From assembly GCA_029961685.1 (NCBI GenBank), contig JARWKL010000008.1:13673981-13737980 (forward strand): a DNA stretch of 64,000 bases. Reading direction: 5' to 3'. The stretch's first letter is position 1. Each line of letters starts with the position of its first letter. Source of the stretch: Aristolochia californica. Taxonomy: Eukaryota; Streptophyta; Magnoliopsida; Piperales; Aristolochiaceae. Positions 41,015-53,544 of this stretch are shown piece after piece. The position numbers and the translations under genes are program-made. The notes below the pieces were generated by a model, which was not told where the DNA came from, searched no databases, and saw nothing but the letters and a program-made list of their open reading frames with translations.

Positions 41015-42654
41015 GATGTTAACTTCAGAATTTTAATTTTTTCTACACCTTCAAATTTTTGGGTCATTAGGTCATTTGCATCTTCAACATGTTTCTGGCA
41101 TGGATATCCACCACATTTAAAACATGTCAGGATCAATTAGAAATCTCTTTCTTATAAAATTCAACCAAGCTATCTGGGGTTGTACTAGTGGAATTTCCCC
41201 AACGTGGATAACAAAACTTTGGTGTTCATTTTTAGTGCGTGAAAAAAATTTTCTTTACTCACATTTATTATAGTTTTCAAATTCTTTTGCATACTTCAAA
41301 TCTAAAATTTTCATTTTGTTGTGATCTATATTTGCCTTATCTTTTTGTTTACGAGAAAACATGGAGAATGAAAAACTCAAGTTTGAAAACAAAATTGAAC
41401 ATCCAAAATGGAAATGCGCAAATGCTGAGAGAGATAATTCGAAAAACTATCAGTGATAATTTAGGTCCGGTTTTTGTAAAATAGGCAAAAAGTGGGTTGT
41501 TTGGCTCAGGCAAATATTCCCACGCACGTTGACTTGAGAATTTTAATTTTTTCAACTCCTTGAAAATTTTGGATCATTAGGTCATTTGCTTCTTCAACAT
41601 GTTTCTGGCATGCATATCCACCACATTTAAAACATGTTAGGTACAATTAAAAATCTCTTTCATATAAAATTCTGCAAGCTATCTGGGGTTGTACTAGTGG
41701 AATTTCCCCAACGTGGATCACAAAACTTTGGTGTTTATTTTTAGTGGGTGAAAATAATTTTCTTCAGTCACATTTATTATTGTTTTAAATTCTTTTGCAT
41801 ACATAAACTCTAAAGTTTTCATTTTGTTCTGATCTATAGTTGCCTTATCTTTTTGATTACGAGAAAACTGGGAGAGTGAAAAACTCAAGTTTGAAAAAAA
41901 AATTTGAACATCCAAAATAGGAAATGCACAATTGCTGATAAAGATAATTCCAAAAAGTATCTGAGATTTTTTAGGTCCGCTTCTTGAAAAATAAAGAAAA
42001 AGTGGGTTGTTTGGCTCTGGTAAGTATCCCACCGCACGTTAACTTGCGAATTTTAATTTTTTTTTTCTCCTTAAAATTTTTGGATCATTAGGTCATTTGC
42101 ATCTTCAACATGTTTGTGGCATGCATATCCACCACATTTAAAACATGTTAGGATCAATTAGAAATCTCTTTCTTATAAAATTCCACCAAGCTATCTGGGG
42201 TTGTACTAGTGGAATTTTCCCAATGTGGATAACAAAACTTTGGTGTTCATTTTTAGTGCGTGAAAGTAATTTTCTTCACTCACATTTATTATTGTTTTCA
42301 AATTATTTTCCATACATAAACTCTAAATTTTTCATTTTGTTGTGATATACATTGGCCTTATCTTTTTATTTACGAGAAAACTGGGAGAGTGAAAAACTCA
42401 AGTTTGAAAAAAAAAAAATGAACATCCAAAATGGAAATGCACAAATGTTGAGAGAGATAATTCAGAAAAGTATCTGTGATTTTTTAGGTCTTCTTTTTGT
42501 AAAATAGGTAAAATGTGGGTTGTTTGGCTCTTGTAAATGTCCCACCGCACGTTAAGTTTAGAATTTTAATTTTTCTACTCCTTGAAATATTTGGTTCATT
42601 AGGTCATTTGCATCTTCAACATGTTTCTAGCATGCATATCCGCCACATTTAAAA
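39591..42654 (+). repeat. Second HOR domain: six-monomer segment (3064 bp)
   Basis: Runs from marked monomer 39591 to marked monomer 42655. The landmarks 39591, 40103, 40613, 41123 and 41633 each have a partner 3064-3065 bp downstream. Shared private variants include GAAAAAACAAAATTGAAC (near 39850 and 42916) and GCAACCAAAAAAA with ACAACCAAAAAAA (near 40866 and 43930). Confidence 0.8.
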
Positions 42655-44079
42655 CATGTTAGGATCAATTAGAAATCTCTTTGTTATAAAATTCCACCAA
42701 GCTATCTGGCGTTGTGCAAGTGGAATTTCCCCAACGTGGATAACAAAACTTTGGTGTTCATTTTTAGTGCATGATAATAATTTTCTTCACTCACATTTAT
42801 TATAGTTTTCAAATTCTTTTGCATACATAAACTCTAAAATTTTCATTTTGTTATCATCTATATTCGCCTTATCTTTTGGTTTACGAGAAAACTGGGAGAG
42901 TGAAAAACTCAAGTTTGAAAAAACAAAATTGAACATCCAAAATGGAAATGCACATATCTTGATAGAGATAACTCCAAAAAGTATTTGTGATTTTTTAGGT
43001 CAACTGTTTGTAAAATAGGAAAAAAGAGGGTTGTTTGGCTCTAGCCAATATCCCTCCGCACGTTTACTTGAGAATTTTAATTTTTTCTACTTCTTGAAAA
43101 TTTGGGATCATTATGTCATTTGCATCTTTAACATGTTTCTGGCATGCATATCCACCACATTTAAAAAATGTCAGGATCAATTAGAAATCTCTTTCTTATA
43201 AAATTCCACCAAGCTATCTGGGATTGGACAAGTGGAATTTCCCCAACGTGGATAACAAAACTTTGGTGTTCATTTTTAGTACGGGAAAATAATTTTCATC
43301 ACTCACATTTATTATAGTTTTTAAAGTCTTTTGCATACATAAACTCTAAAATTTTCATTTTTTTGTGATCTATATTTGCCTTATCTTTTTGTTTACGAGA
43401 AAACTGGGAGAGTGAAAAACTCAAATTTGAAAAAAAAAATTGAGCATCCCGAAAGGAAATGCACAAATACTGAGAGAGATAATTCCAAAAAGTATCTGGG
43501 ATTTTTTAGGTCCGCTTTTTGTAAAATTGGCAAAAAGTGGGTTGTGTGGCTCTGCTAAATATCCCACCGCACGTTAACTTGAGAATTTTAATTTTTTCTA
43601 CTCCTTGAAATTTTTGGATCATTAGGTCATTAGCAGCTTCAACATGTTTCTGGCATGCATTTTCACCACATTTAAAACATGTTAGGATCAATTAGAAATC
43701 TCATTCTTATAAAATTCCACTAAGCTATTAGGGGTTCTACTAGTGGAATTTCCCCAACGAGGAAAACAAAACTTTGGTGTTCATTTTTAGTGCGTGAAAA
43801 TAATTTTCTTCACTCACATTCGTTTTAGTTTTCTAATTCTTTTGCATACATCAACCCAAAAATTTTTATTTCGTTGTGATCTATATTTGCCTTTCCTTTT
43901 TTTTTACGAGAAAACTAGGAGAGTGAAAAAACAACCAAAAAAAAAAAAATTGAACATTCAAAATGGAAATACACAAATGCTGAGAGAGATATTTCCAAAA
44001 AGTATCTATGATTTTTTAGGTGCATTTTTCGTAAAATAGGCAAAAAGTGGATTGTTTGGCTCTGGTAAATATGCCACCG
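41015..44079 (+). repeat. Hexameric higher-order repeat, copy 2 (~3065 bp)
   Basis: Second hexamer copy. A third, partial copy continues from 44080 to about 44530 (GGCATGGATATCC at 44164, GCATACTTCAA at 44353, TATCAGTGATA at 44514) and then stops. Copy 2 also contains the 227 bp tract that reappears at 50855-51081. Confidence 0.82.
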
Positions 44080-45209
44080 CACGTTAACTTGAGAATTTTA
44101 ATTTTTTCTACACCTTGAAATTTTTGGGTCATTAGGTCATTTGCATCTTCAACATGTTTCTGGCATGGATATCCACCACATTTAAAACAAGTTAGGATCA
44201 ATTAGAAATCTCTTTCTTATAAAATTCAACCAAGCTATTTGGGGTTGTACTAGTGGAATTTCCCCAACGTGGATAACAAAACTTTGGTGTTCTTTTTTAG
44301 TGCGTGAAAATAATTTTCTTTACTCACATTTATTATAGATTTCAAATTCTTTTGCATACTTCAACTCTAAAATTTTCATTTTGTTACAATCTATATTTGC
44401 CTTATCTTTTTGTTTACGAGAAAACTTGGATAATGAAAAACTCAAGTTCGAAAAAAAAATTCTACATCCAAAATGAAAATGCGCAAATGCTGAGAGAGAT
44501 AATTCCAAAAACTATCAGTGATATTTTAGGTCCTGTTTTTGTAAAATTGGGAAAAAGTAGGTTGTTTCGCTCTGGTAAATATCCCACTACACGTTAACTT
44601 GAGAATTTTAATTTTTTCTACTGCTTGAAATTTTCATTTCATTAGGTCATTTGCCTCTTCAACATATTTCTGTCATGCATATCCACCACATTTAAAACAT
44701 GTTAGGATCAATTAGAAATCTCTTTCTTATAAAATTCTACCAAGCTATCTGGAGTTGAAGTAGTGGAATTTCCCCAAAGTGGATAACAAAACTTTGGTGT
44801 TCATTTTTAGGGCGTGAAAGTAATTTTCTTCACTCACTTTTATTATAGTTTTCAAATTCTTTTTCATACATAAACTCAAAAATATAAATTTTGTTGTGAT
44901 CTATATTGTCCTCATCTTTTTGTTTACGAGAAAACTGGGAGAGTGAAAAACTCAAGTTTGAAAAAAAAAAACTGAACATCCAAAATGGAAATGCACAAAT
45001 GCTGAAAGAGATAATTCAGAAAAGTATTTGTGATTTTTTAGGTCTGCTTTTTGTAAAATAGGTAAAAAGTGGGTTGTTTGGTTCTAGTAAATATCCCACC
45101 GCACGTTTACTTAAGAATTTTAATTTTTTCTACTCCTTGAAATATTTGGTTCATTAGGTCATTTGCATCTTCAACATGTTTCTGGCATACATATCCGCCA
45201 CATTTAAAA
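42655..45209 (+). repeat. Second HOR domain: five-monomer segment (2555 bp)
   Basis: Runs from marked monomer 42655 to marked monomer 45210. Its content repeats the preceding hexamer up to about 44530 (GCATACTTCAAC near 44353, TATCAGTGATATTTTAGG near 44514), then jumps to a different member. This shortens the unit from six monomers to five. Confidence 0.78.
43704..43930 (+). repeat. 227 bp tract shared with 50.9 kb, partner 1
   Basis: Matches 50855-51081 (offset 7151 bp) with one substitution, TTTTTTTTTACG here against TTTTTCTTTACG. It includes the rare strings GGGGTTCTACTAG, CGAGGAAAACAAAAC, CACATTCGTTTTAG and CATCAACCCAAAAA. Similarity drops sharply at both ends: CTCATTC against CTCTTTC upstream, and GAAAAAACAACC against GAAAAACTCAAG downstream. 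Confidence 0.9.
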
Positions 45210-46741
45210 CATGTTAGGATCAATTAGAAATCTTTTTGTTATAAATTTCCACCAAGCTATATGGGGTTGTACAAGTGGAATTTCCCCAACGTGGATAACA
45301 AATCTTTGGTGTTCATTTTTAGTGCGTGAAAATAATTTTCTTCACTCACATTTATTATAGTTTTCAAATTCTTTTGCATACACTAACTCTAAAATTTTCA
45401 TTTTTTTGTGATCAATATTTGCCTTATCTTTTTGTTTACGAGAAAACTGGGAGCGTGAAAAACTCAAATTTGAAAAAAAAAAAATTGAACATCCCAAATG
45501 GAAATGCACAAATGCTGAGAGAGATCATTCCAAATAGTATCCGTGAGTTTTTAGGTCCGCTTTTTGTAAAATTGGCAAAAAGTGGCTTGTGTGGCTCTGT
45601 TAAATATCCCACCGCACGTTAACTTGAGAATTTTAATTTTTTCTACTCCTTGAAATTTTTGGATCATTAGGTCATTTGAATCTTCAACATGTTTTTGGCA
45701 TGCATATCCACCACATTTAAAACATTTTAGGATCAATTAGAAATCTCTTTCTTATAAAATTCAACCAAGCTATCTGGGGTTGTACTATTGGAATTTCCCC
45801 AACGTGGATAACAAAACTTTGGTGTTCGTTTTTAGTGCGTGAAAATAATTTTCTTTACACACATTTATTATAGTTTTCAAATTCTATTGCATACTTAAAC
45901 TCTAAAATTTTCATTTTGTTGTGATCTATATTTGCCTTATCATTTTGTTTACGACAAAACTGGGAGAGTGAAAAACTCAAGTTCGAAAAAAATATTGAAC
46001 ATCCAAATTGGAAATGCGCAAATGCTGAGAGAGATAATTCCAAAAACTATCAGTGAATTTTTAGGTCTGCTTTTTGTAAAATAGGACAAAAGTGGGTTGT
46101 TTGGCTCTGGTAAATTGCCCACCGCACGTTAACTTCAGAATTTTAATTTTTTCTACTCAAAATTTTCTGATCATTAGGTCATTTTCATCTTCAACATGTT
46201 TTTGGCATGGATATCCACCACATTTAAAGCATGTTAGGATCAATTAGAAATCTCTTTCTTATAAAATTCCACCAAGATATCTTGGGGTTGTACAAGTGGA
46301 ATTTCCCCATCGTGGATAACAAAACATTGGTGCTCATTTTTAGTGCATTAAAATAATGTTCTTCACTCACATTTATTATAGTTTTCAAATTCTTTTGCAT
46401 ACATTAACTCTAAAATTTTCATTTTGTCGTGATCTATCTTTGCCTTATCTTTTTGTTTACGAGAAAACTGGGAGAGTGAAAAACTCAAGTTTGAAAAAAA
46501 AAATTGAACATCCAAAATGGAAATGCTCAAATGCTGAGAGAGATATTTCCAAAAAGTATCTGTGATTTTTTAGGTCTGCTTGTTGTAAAATAGGCAAAAC
46601 GTGGGTTGTTTGTCTCCTATAAATATCCCACCGCACGTTAACTTGAGAATTTTCATTTTTTCTACTCCTTGAAATTTTTGGATCATTAGGTCTTTTGCAT
46701 CTTCAACATGTTTCTCGCATGCATAACGACCACATTTAAAA
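45210..46741 (+). repeat. Last marked monomer and end of the second HOR domain
   Basis: Begins with the last marked monomer (45210: TTGTTATAAA, TACAAGTGG). It is followed by a member with CATCCCAAATGG and GTGTGGCTCTG (near 45490-45600) and one with GCATACTTAAAC and TATCAGTGA (45890-46055), matching the order seen in the 28 kb and 32 kb copies. No further marked monomer occurs downstream. Confidence 0.75.
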
Positions 46742-48784
46742 CATGTTAGGATCAATTAGAAATCTCTTTCTTATGAAATTCCACCAAGCTATATGGGGTT
46801 GCACTAGTGGAATTTCTGCAACGTGAATAACAAAACTTTGGTGTTCATTTTCAGTGCGTGAAAATAAATTTCTTCACTCAAATTAAATATAGTTTTCAAA
46901 TTCTTTTGTATACATAAAATTTAAAATTTTCATTTTGTTGTGATCTCTATTTGCCTTATCTTTTTGTTTACGAGAAAACTAGGAGAGTGAAAAACACAAG
47001 TTTGAAAAATAAAAAATTTAACATCCAAAATGGAAATGCACAAATGCTGATAGAGATAATTTCAAAAAATATCTGTGATTTTTTAGGTGCGCATTTTGTA
47101 AATAGCCAAAAAAGTGGGTTGTTTGGTTATGGTAAATATCCCACCGCACGTTAACTTGAGAATTTTAATTTTTCCTACTCCCCTAAATTTTCTGATCATT
47201 AGGTCATTTGCATGTTCAACATGTTTCTGGCATGCATATCCACCACATTTAAAACATGTTAGGATCAATTAGAAATCTCTTTCTTATAAAATTCCACCAA
47301 GCTATCCGGGGTTGTACTAGTGGAATTTCCCCAACGCGGATAAAAAACATTGGTGTTCATTTTTAGTGCATGAAAATAATTTTCTTCACTCACATTTATT
47401 ATAGTTTTCAAATTCTTTTGCATACATAAATTCTAAAATTTTCATTTTGTTGTGATCTATATTTGCCTTATCTTTTTGTTTACGAGTAAACTGGGAGAGT
47501 GAACAACTGAAGTTACAAAATAAAAAAACTGAACATCCAAAATGGAAATGCACAAATGTTGAGAGACATAATTCAAAAAAGTATCTGAGATTTTTAGGTC
47601 CGCTTTTTGTAAAATAAGCAAAAAGTGGGTTGTTTGGCTCTGGTAAATATCCCACCGCAGGTTAACTAGAGAATTTAAATATTTCCTACTCCTTGAAATT
47701 TTTGGATCATTAGGTCATTTGCATCTTCAACATGTTTCTAGCATGCATATCAACCACATTTAAAACATGTTAGGATCAATTAGAAATCTCTTTCTTATAA
47801 ATTTCACCAAGCAATCTGGGGTTGTACTTGTGGAATTTCCCCAATGTGGATAACAAAACTTTGGAGTTCATTTTTAGGGCGTGAAAGTAGTTTTCTTCAC
47901 TCACATTTATTATAGTTTTCAAAATCTTTTGGATACATAAACTCTAAAAGTTTCATTTTGTTGTGATCTATATTTGCTTTATCTTTTTGTTTAAGAGAAA
48001 ACTAGGAGAGTGAAAAACTCAAGTTTGAAAAAAAAATTGAACATCCAAAATGGAAATGTACAAATGCTGAGAGAGATAATTCCAAAAAGTATCTGAGATT
48101 TTTTAGGTCCGCTTGTTGTAAAATAGGCAAAACGTGGGTTGTTTGTCTCTTGTAAATATCCCACCGCACTTTAACTTGAGAATTTTAATTTTTTCTACTC
48201 CTTGAAATTTTGGGATCATTAGGTCATTTGCATCTTCAACATGTTTCTGGCACGCATATCCACCACATTTAAAACATATTAGGATGAATTAGAAATCTCT
48301 TTCTTATAAAATTCCACCAAGCCATCTGGGGTTGTACTAGTGGAAATTCCCCAATGTGGATAACAAAACTGTCGTGTTTATTTTTAGTGCGTGACAATAA
48401 TTTTCTTCACTCACATTTATTATAGTTTTCAAATTCTTTTGCATACATAAACCCTAAAATTTTAATTTTGTTGTAATTTATATTTGCCTTATCTTATTGT
48501 TTACAAGAAAACTGGGAGAGTGAAAAACTCAAGTTTGAAAAAGAAATTGAACATCCAAAATGGAAATGTACAAATGCTGAGAGAGGTAATTCCAAAAAGT
48601 ATCTATGATTTTTTAGGTCCGCATTTTGTAAAATAGGCAAAAATTCGGTTGTTTGGCTCTGGTAAATATCCCACCGCATGTTAACTAGAGAATTTTAATT
48701 TTTTCCACTTCTTGAAATTTTTGGATCATTAGGTCATTTTGATCCTCAACCTGTTTCTGGCATGCATATCCCCCACTTTTAAAT
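46742..48784 (+). repeat. Mixed monomers related to the pentamer domain
   Basis: The copy at 46742 has TTTCTGCAACGTG and AATAAATTTCTTCACTC, followed by CCCCTAAATTTTC and TTGCATGTTCAAC near 47180. This is the combination seen near 10.8, 12.4 and 2.2-2.6 kb, 34 kb or more away. The copy at 48275 shares TGGAAATTCCCC and GTGACAATAAT with 55.2 kb, and a GAGAGGTAATTCC at 48581 matches one at 55433, both at an offset of 6852 bp. Confidence 0.72.
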
Positions 48785-51340
48785 AAAGTTAAGATGAATT
48801 AGAAATCTCTTTCTAAAAAAATTCCACCAAGCTTTCAGGGGTTGTACTAGTGGAATTTCCCCTACGTGGATAACAAAACTTTGGTGTTAATTTTTAGTCC
48901 GTGAAAATAATTTTCTTCACTCACATTTATTATAGTTTTCAAATAATTTTGCATACATAAACTCTAAAATTATAATTTTTTTGTGATCTTTATTTGCCTT
49001 ATCATTTTGTTTATGAGAAAACTGGGAGAGTGAAAAAGTCAAGTTTGAAAATAAAAAAGTTGAACATCCAAAATGGAAATGCACAAATGCCGAGAGACAT
49101 AATTCAAAAATGCATTTGTGATTTTTTAGGTCCATTTTTTGTAAAATTGGCAAAAAGTGGGTTGTTTGGCACAAGTAAATATCCCACCGTACGTTAACTT
49201 GCGAATTTTAATTTTTTCTACTCCTTGAAATTTTTGGGTCATTAGGTCAGTTGCATCTTCAACAAGTTTCTAGCATGCATATCCACCACATTTAAAACAT
49301 GTTAGGATCAATTAGAAATCTCATTCTTATAAAATTCCACCAAGCTATCTGGGGTTGTACTAGTGGAATTTCCCCAAAGTGGATAACAAAATTTTGGTGT
49401 TCATTTTTAGCGTGTGAAAATAATTTTCTTCACACACATTTATTATAGTTTTCAAATTCTTATCCGTATATAAACTCTAAAATTTTCATTTTGTTGTGAT
49501 CTATATTTGCCTTATCTTTTTGTTTACGAGAAAATTGGGAGAGAAAAACTCAAGTTTGAAAAAAAAATATTGAACATCCAAAATTGAAATGCACATATGC
49601 TGAGAGAGATAATTCCAAAAAGCATATGTGATTTTTTAGGTCCACTTTTTTTAAAAAAGGCAAAAAGTGGGTTGTTTGGCTCTGGTAAATATCCCACCGA
49701 ATGTTAACTTGAGAATTTTAATTTTTTCTTCTCCTTGAAATTTTTGGCTCATTAGGTCATTTGCATCTTCAGCATATTTCTTGAATTCCTTTCCACTACA
49801 TTTAAAACATGTTAGGATCAATTAGAAATCTCTTTCTTATAAAATTCCACCAAGCTATCTGGGGTTGTACTAGTGGAATTTCCCCAAATTGGATAACAAA
49901 ACTTTGGTGTTCATTTTTAGTGCGTGAAAATAATTTTCTTCATTCACTTTTATTATAATATTCAAATTCTTTTGCATACATAAACTCTAAATTTTTCATT
50001 TTGTTGTAATCTATATTTTCCTTATCTTTTTGTTTACGACAAAACTGGGAGAGTGAAAAACTCAAGTTTGAAAAAAAAAATTGAACATCCAAAATGGAAA
50101 TGAACAAATGCTAAGAGAGATAATTCCAAAAAGTATCTGTGATTTTTTCGGTCCGCATTTTGTAAAATAGGCAAAAAGTGGGTTGTTTGGCTCTTGTAAA
50201 TATCCCACCACACATTAACTTTAGAATTTTAATTTTTTCCACTCCTTGAAATTTTTGGATCATTAGGTCATTTTCATCTAACACATGTTTCTGGCATGCA
50301 TTTCCACCCCATTTAAAACATGTTAGGATCAATTAGAAATCTCTTTCTAATAAAATTCCACCAAGCTATCTGGGATTGTTCTAGTGGAATTTCCCCAACG
50401 TGGAAAACAAAACTTTGGTGTTAATTTTTAGTGCGTGAAAATAATTTTCTTCACTCACATCTATTATAGTTTTGATATTCTTTTCCAATCATAAAGTCTA
50501 AAATTTTCATTTTGTTGTGATCTATATTTGCCTTTTCATTTTGTTTACGAGAAAACTGGGAGAGTGAAAAACTCAAGTTTGAAAATAAAAAAATTGAACA
50601 TCCAAAATGGAAATGCACAAGTGCTGAGAGAGATAATTCAAAAAAGGATCTGTGATTTTTTAGGTCCGCTTTTCGTAAAATAAGCAAAAAGTGGGTTGTT
50701 TGGCTCTCGTAAGTATCCCACCGCACGTTAACTTGAGAAATTTAATTTTTTCTACTCGAAAATTTTGGATCGTTAGGTGATTTGCATTTTCAACATGTTT
50801 CTGGCATGCATTTCCACCACATTTAAAACATGTTAGGATCAATTAGAAATCTCTTTCTTATAAAATTCCACTAAGCTATTAGGGGTTCTACTAGTGGAAT
50901 TTCCCCAACGAGGAAAACAAAACTTTGGTGTTCATTTTTAGTGCGTGAAAATAATTTTCTTCACTCACATTCGTTTTAGTTTTCTAATTCTTTTGCATAC
51001 ATCAACCCAAAAATTTTTATTTCGTTGTGATCTATATTTGCCTTTCCTTTTTCTTTACGAGAAAACTAGGAGAGTGAAAAACTCAAGTTTGAAAAAAAAA
51101 ATTGAACCTCCAAAATGGAAATGCTCAAATGCTGAGAGAGATAATTCCAAAATGTATATGTGATTTTTTAGGTCCTCTTGTTGAAAAATAGTCAAAAAGT
51201 GCGTTGTTTGTCTCAGGTAAATATCCCACCGCACGTTAACTTGAGAATTTTAATTTTTTCTACTCGAAATTTTTTTATCATTAGGTTATTTGCATCTTCA
51301 ACATGTTTCTGGCATGCATATTCACCACATTTAAAACATG
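48785..51340 (+). repeat. Five-monomer block repeated near the window's end
   Basis: The block matches 61934-64000. The first monomer (TTAAGATGAATTAG, GCTTTCAGGGG, CCCCTACGTGG, GCCGAGAGACATAATTC) is offset by 13149 bp. From landmark 49808 onward the offset is 12639-12640 bp, so one monomer (49298-49807) is present here and absent there. That extra monomer is instead very like 52868-53378, at an offset of 3570 bp (ATATTGAACATCC, ATGCACATATGCT). Confidence 0.82.
50855..51081 (+). repeat. 227 bp tract shared with 43.7 kb, partner 2
   Basis: Sits in a block that otherwise matches 62.9-64.0 kb rather than 43.7 kb. The matching place at about 63.5 kb has ordinary monomer sequence (GGGTTGTTCTAGTGG, CACAATTATTATAG). 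This points to a tract copied in from a 43.7 kb-type monomer, either by gene conversion or by a double crossover. Confidence 0.88.
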
Positions 51341-52014
51341 CTAGGATCAATTAGAAATCTCTTTCTTATAAAATTCCACCAAGCTATCTGGGCTTGTACT
51401 AGTGGAATTTCCCCAACGTGGATAACAAAACGTTGGTGTTCATTTTCTGCATGTGAATTTCAAATTATTTTCTTCACTCAAATTTATTATAAATTACAAA
51501 TTATTTTGGATACATAAACTTTGAAATTTTAATTTTTTGTAATCTATATTTGCCTTATGTTTTTGTTTATGAGAAAACTGGGAGAGAGAAAAACTCAAGT
51601 TTGAAAAAAAAATTGAATATCCAAAAAGGAAATGCACAAATGCTGAGAGACATAATTCGAAAATGTATCTATGATTTTTTAGGTTCGCTTTTTGTAAAAT
51701 AGGCAAAAAGTAGGTTGTTTGGCTCTGGTAAATATCCCACCGGACGTTAACTTGAGAATTTTAATTTTTTCTACTGTAAATTTTTCGATCATTAGGTCAT
51801 TTGCATCTTCAACATGTTTCAAGCATGCATATCCACCACATTTAAAACATGTTAGGATCAATTAGAAATCTCTTTCTTATAAAATTCCTCCAAGCTATCT
51901 TGGGGTTGTACTAGTGGAATTTCCCCATCATGGATAAAAAAACTTCTGTGTTCAATTTTAGTGTGTGAAAATACTTTTCTTCACTCAGATTTATTATAGT
52001 TTTCAAATTCTTTT

Positions 52015-52615
52015 GCATACAAAACTCTAAAATTTTCATTTAGTTGTGATCTATATTTGCCTTATCTTTTTGTTTACGAGAAAACTGGGAGAGAGAAAAA
52101 CTCAAGTTTGAAAAAAAAAATTGAACATCCATAATGGAAAATCCAAAAATGCTGAGAGAGATAATTCAAAAAAGTATCTGTGATTTTTAAGGTCTGCTTT
52201 TTGTAAAATAGCCAAAAAGTTGTTTGTTTGGCTCTGGTAAATACTCCACCGCACGTTAACTTGAGAATTCCAATTTTTTCAACTCGTTGAAAGTTTTGGA
52301 TCATTAGGTCATTTGCATTTTCAACATGTTTCTGGCATGCATATCCACCACATTTAAAACATGTTAGGATCAATTAGAAATCTTTCTTATAAAATTCCAC
52401 CATGCTATATGGGGTTGTACTAGTGGAATTTCGCCTATGTGAATAACAAAACTTTGGTGTTCATTTTTAGTGCATGAAAATAATTTTCTTCACTTACATT
52501 TATTATAGTTTTGCGATTCCTTTGCAGACATAAACTTTAAAATTCTCATTTTGTTGTGATCTAAATTTGCCTTATCTTTTTGTTTACAAGAAAACTGGGA
52601 GAGAAAAACTCAAGT
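52015..52615 (+). repeat. Three-monomer period block, copy 1 (offset 1530 bp)
   Basis: Matches 53545-54147. Shared variants: GCATACAAAACTCTAAAA, CATTTAGTTGTG, GATTTTTAAGGTCTG, AATAGCCAAAAAGTTG, TCAACTCGTTGAAA, TTTCGCCTATGTGAATAAC and TTTACAAGAAAACTGGGAG (TCTACAAG in copy 2). The match ends near the A-run, where this copy has CATTCAAAATGGAGATGC. Confidence 0.83.
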
Positions 52616-52867
52616 TTGAATAAAAAAAATTGAACATTCAAAATGGAGATGCATAAATGCCGAGAGACATAATTCCAAAAAGCATCTGTGATTTTTTAGG
52701 TCCATTTTTGGTAAAATAGGCAAAAAGTGGGTTGTTTGGCTCAGGTGAATATCCCACCGTACGTTAACTTGAGAATTTTATGTTTTTCTACTCCTCGAAA
52801 TTTTTGGGTCATTAGGTCACTTGCATCTTCAACATGTTTCTGGCATGCATATCCACCACATTTAAAA

Positions 52868-53378
52868 CATGTTAGGATCAATTAGAAATCTCTTTATTAT
52901 AAAATTCCACCAAGCTATATGGGGTTGTACTAGTGGAATTTCCCCAACGTGGATAACAAAACTTTGGTGCTCATTTTTAGCGCGTGAAAATAATTTTCTT
53001 CACTCACATTTATTATAGTTTTCAAATTCTTTTGCATACATAAACTCTAAAATTTTCATTTTGTTGTGATCTATATTTGCTTTATCTTTTTGTTTACGAG
53101 AAAATTGGGAGAGAGAAAAACTCAAGTTTGAAAAAAAAATATTGAACATCCAAAATTGAAATGCACATATGCTTAAAGAGATAATTCCAAAAAGTATCTG
53201 TGATTTTTTAGGTCCGCATTTTGTAAAATAGGCAAAAAGTGGGTTGTTTGGCTCTGGTAAATATCCCACCGCACATTAACTTTAGAATTTTAATTTTTTC
53301 CAGTCCTTGAAATTTTTGGATCATTAGGACATTTTCATCTTACAATGTTTCTCACATGCATATCCACCACATTTAAAA
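52868..53378 (+). repeat. Reference monomer of the satellite (511 bp), landmarks in order
   Basis: A near-consensus copy, taking CATGTTAGGATCAATTAG as offset 0. In order: GGGTTGTACTAGTGGAATTT at offset 54 (contains the palindrome ACTAGT); TCCCCAACGTGGATAACAAA at 73; CACTCACATTTATTATAG at 133; TTTTGCATACATAAACTC at 162; TTGTTGTGATCTATATTTG near 193; an A-run of variable length (about 7-13) at 263; GTATCTGTGATTTTTTAG at 326; GGCAAAAAGTGGGTTGTTTG at 363; ATATCCCACCGCACGTTAAC at 393 (GTTAAC palindrome; this copy has ACATT here); a T-rich stretch at 417; AATTTTTGGATCATTAGG at 443; and CATGTTTCTGGCATGCATAT near 475. About 510 bp equals three nucleosome repeats of about 170 bp, but no clear 170 bp internal period is visible. 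Confidence 0.9.
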
Positions 53379-53544
53379 CATGTTAGGATCAATTAGAAAT
53401 CTCTTTCTAAAAAAATTCCTCCAAGCCATCTGGGATTGTTCTAGTGGAATTTCCCCAACGTGGATAACAAAACTTTGGCGTTAATTTTTAGTGCGTGAAA
53501 ATAATTTTCTTCACTCACATTTATTATAACTTTCAAATTCTTTT

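Noticed and set aside
52922..52950. CENP-B box or other known centromere protein site
   Set aside because: No match to the TTCG-N4-A-N2-CGGG core was found in the monomer. GGGG to CCCC around ACTAGT forms only a weak, off-centre dyad.
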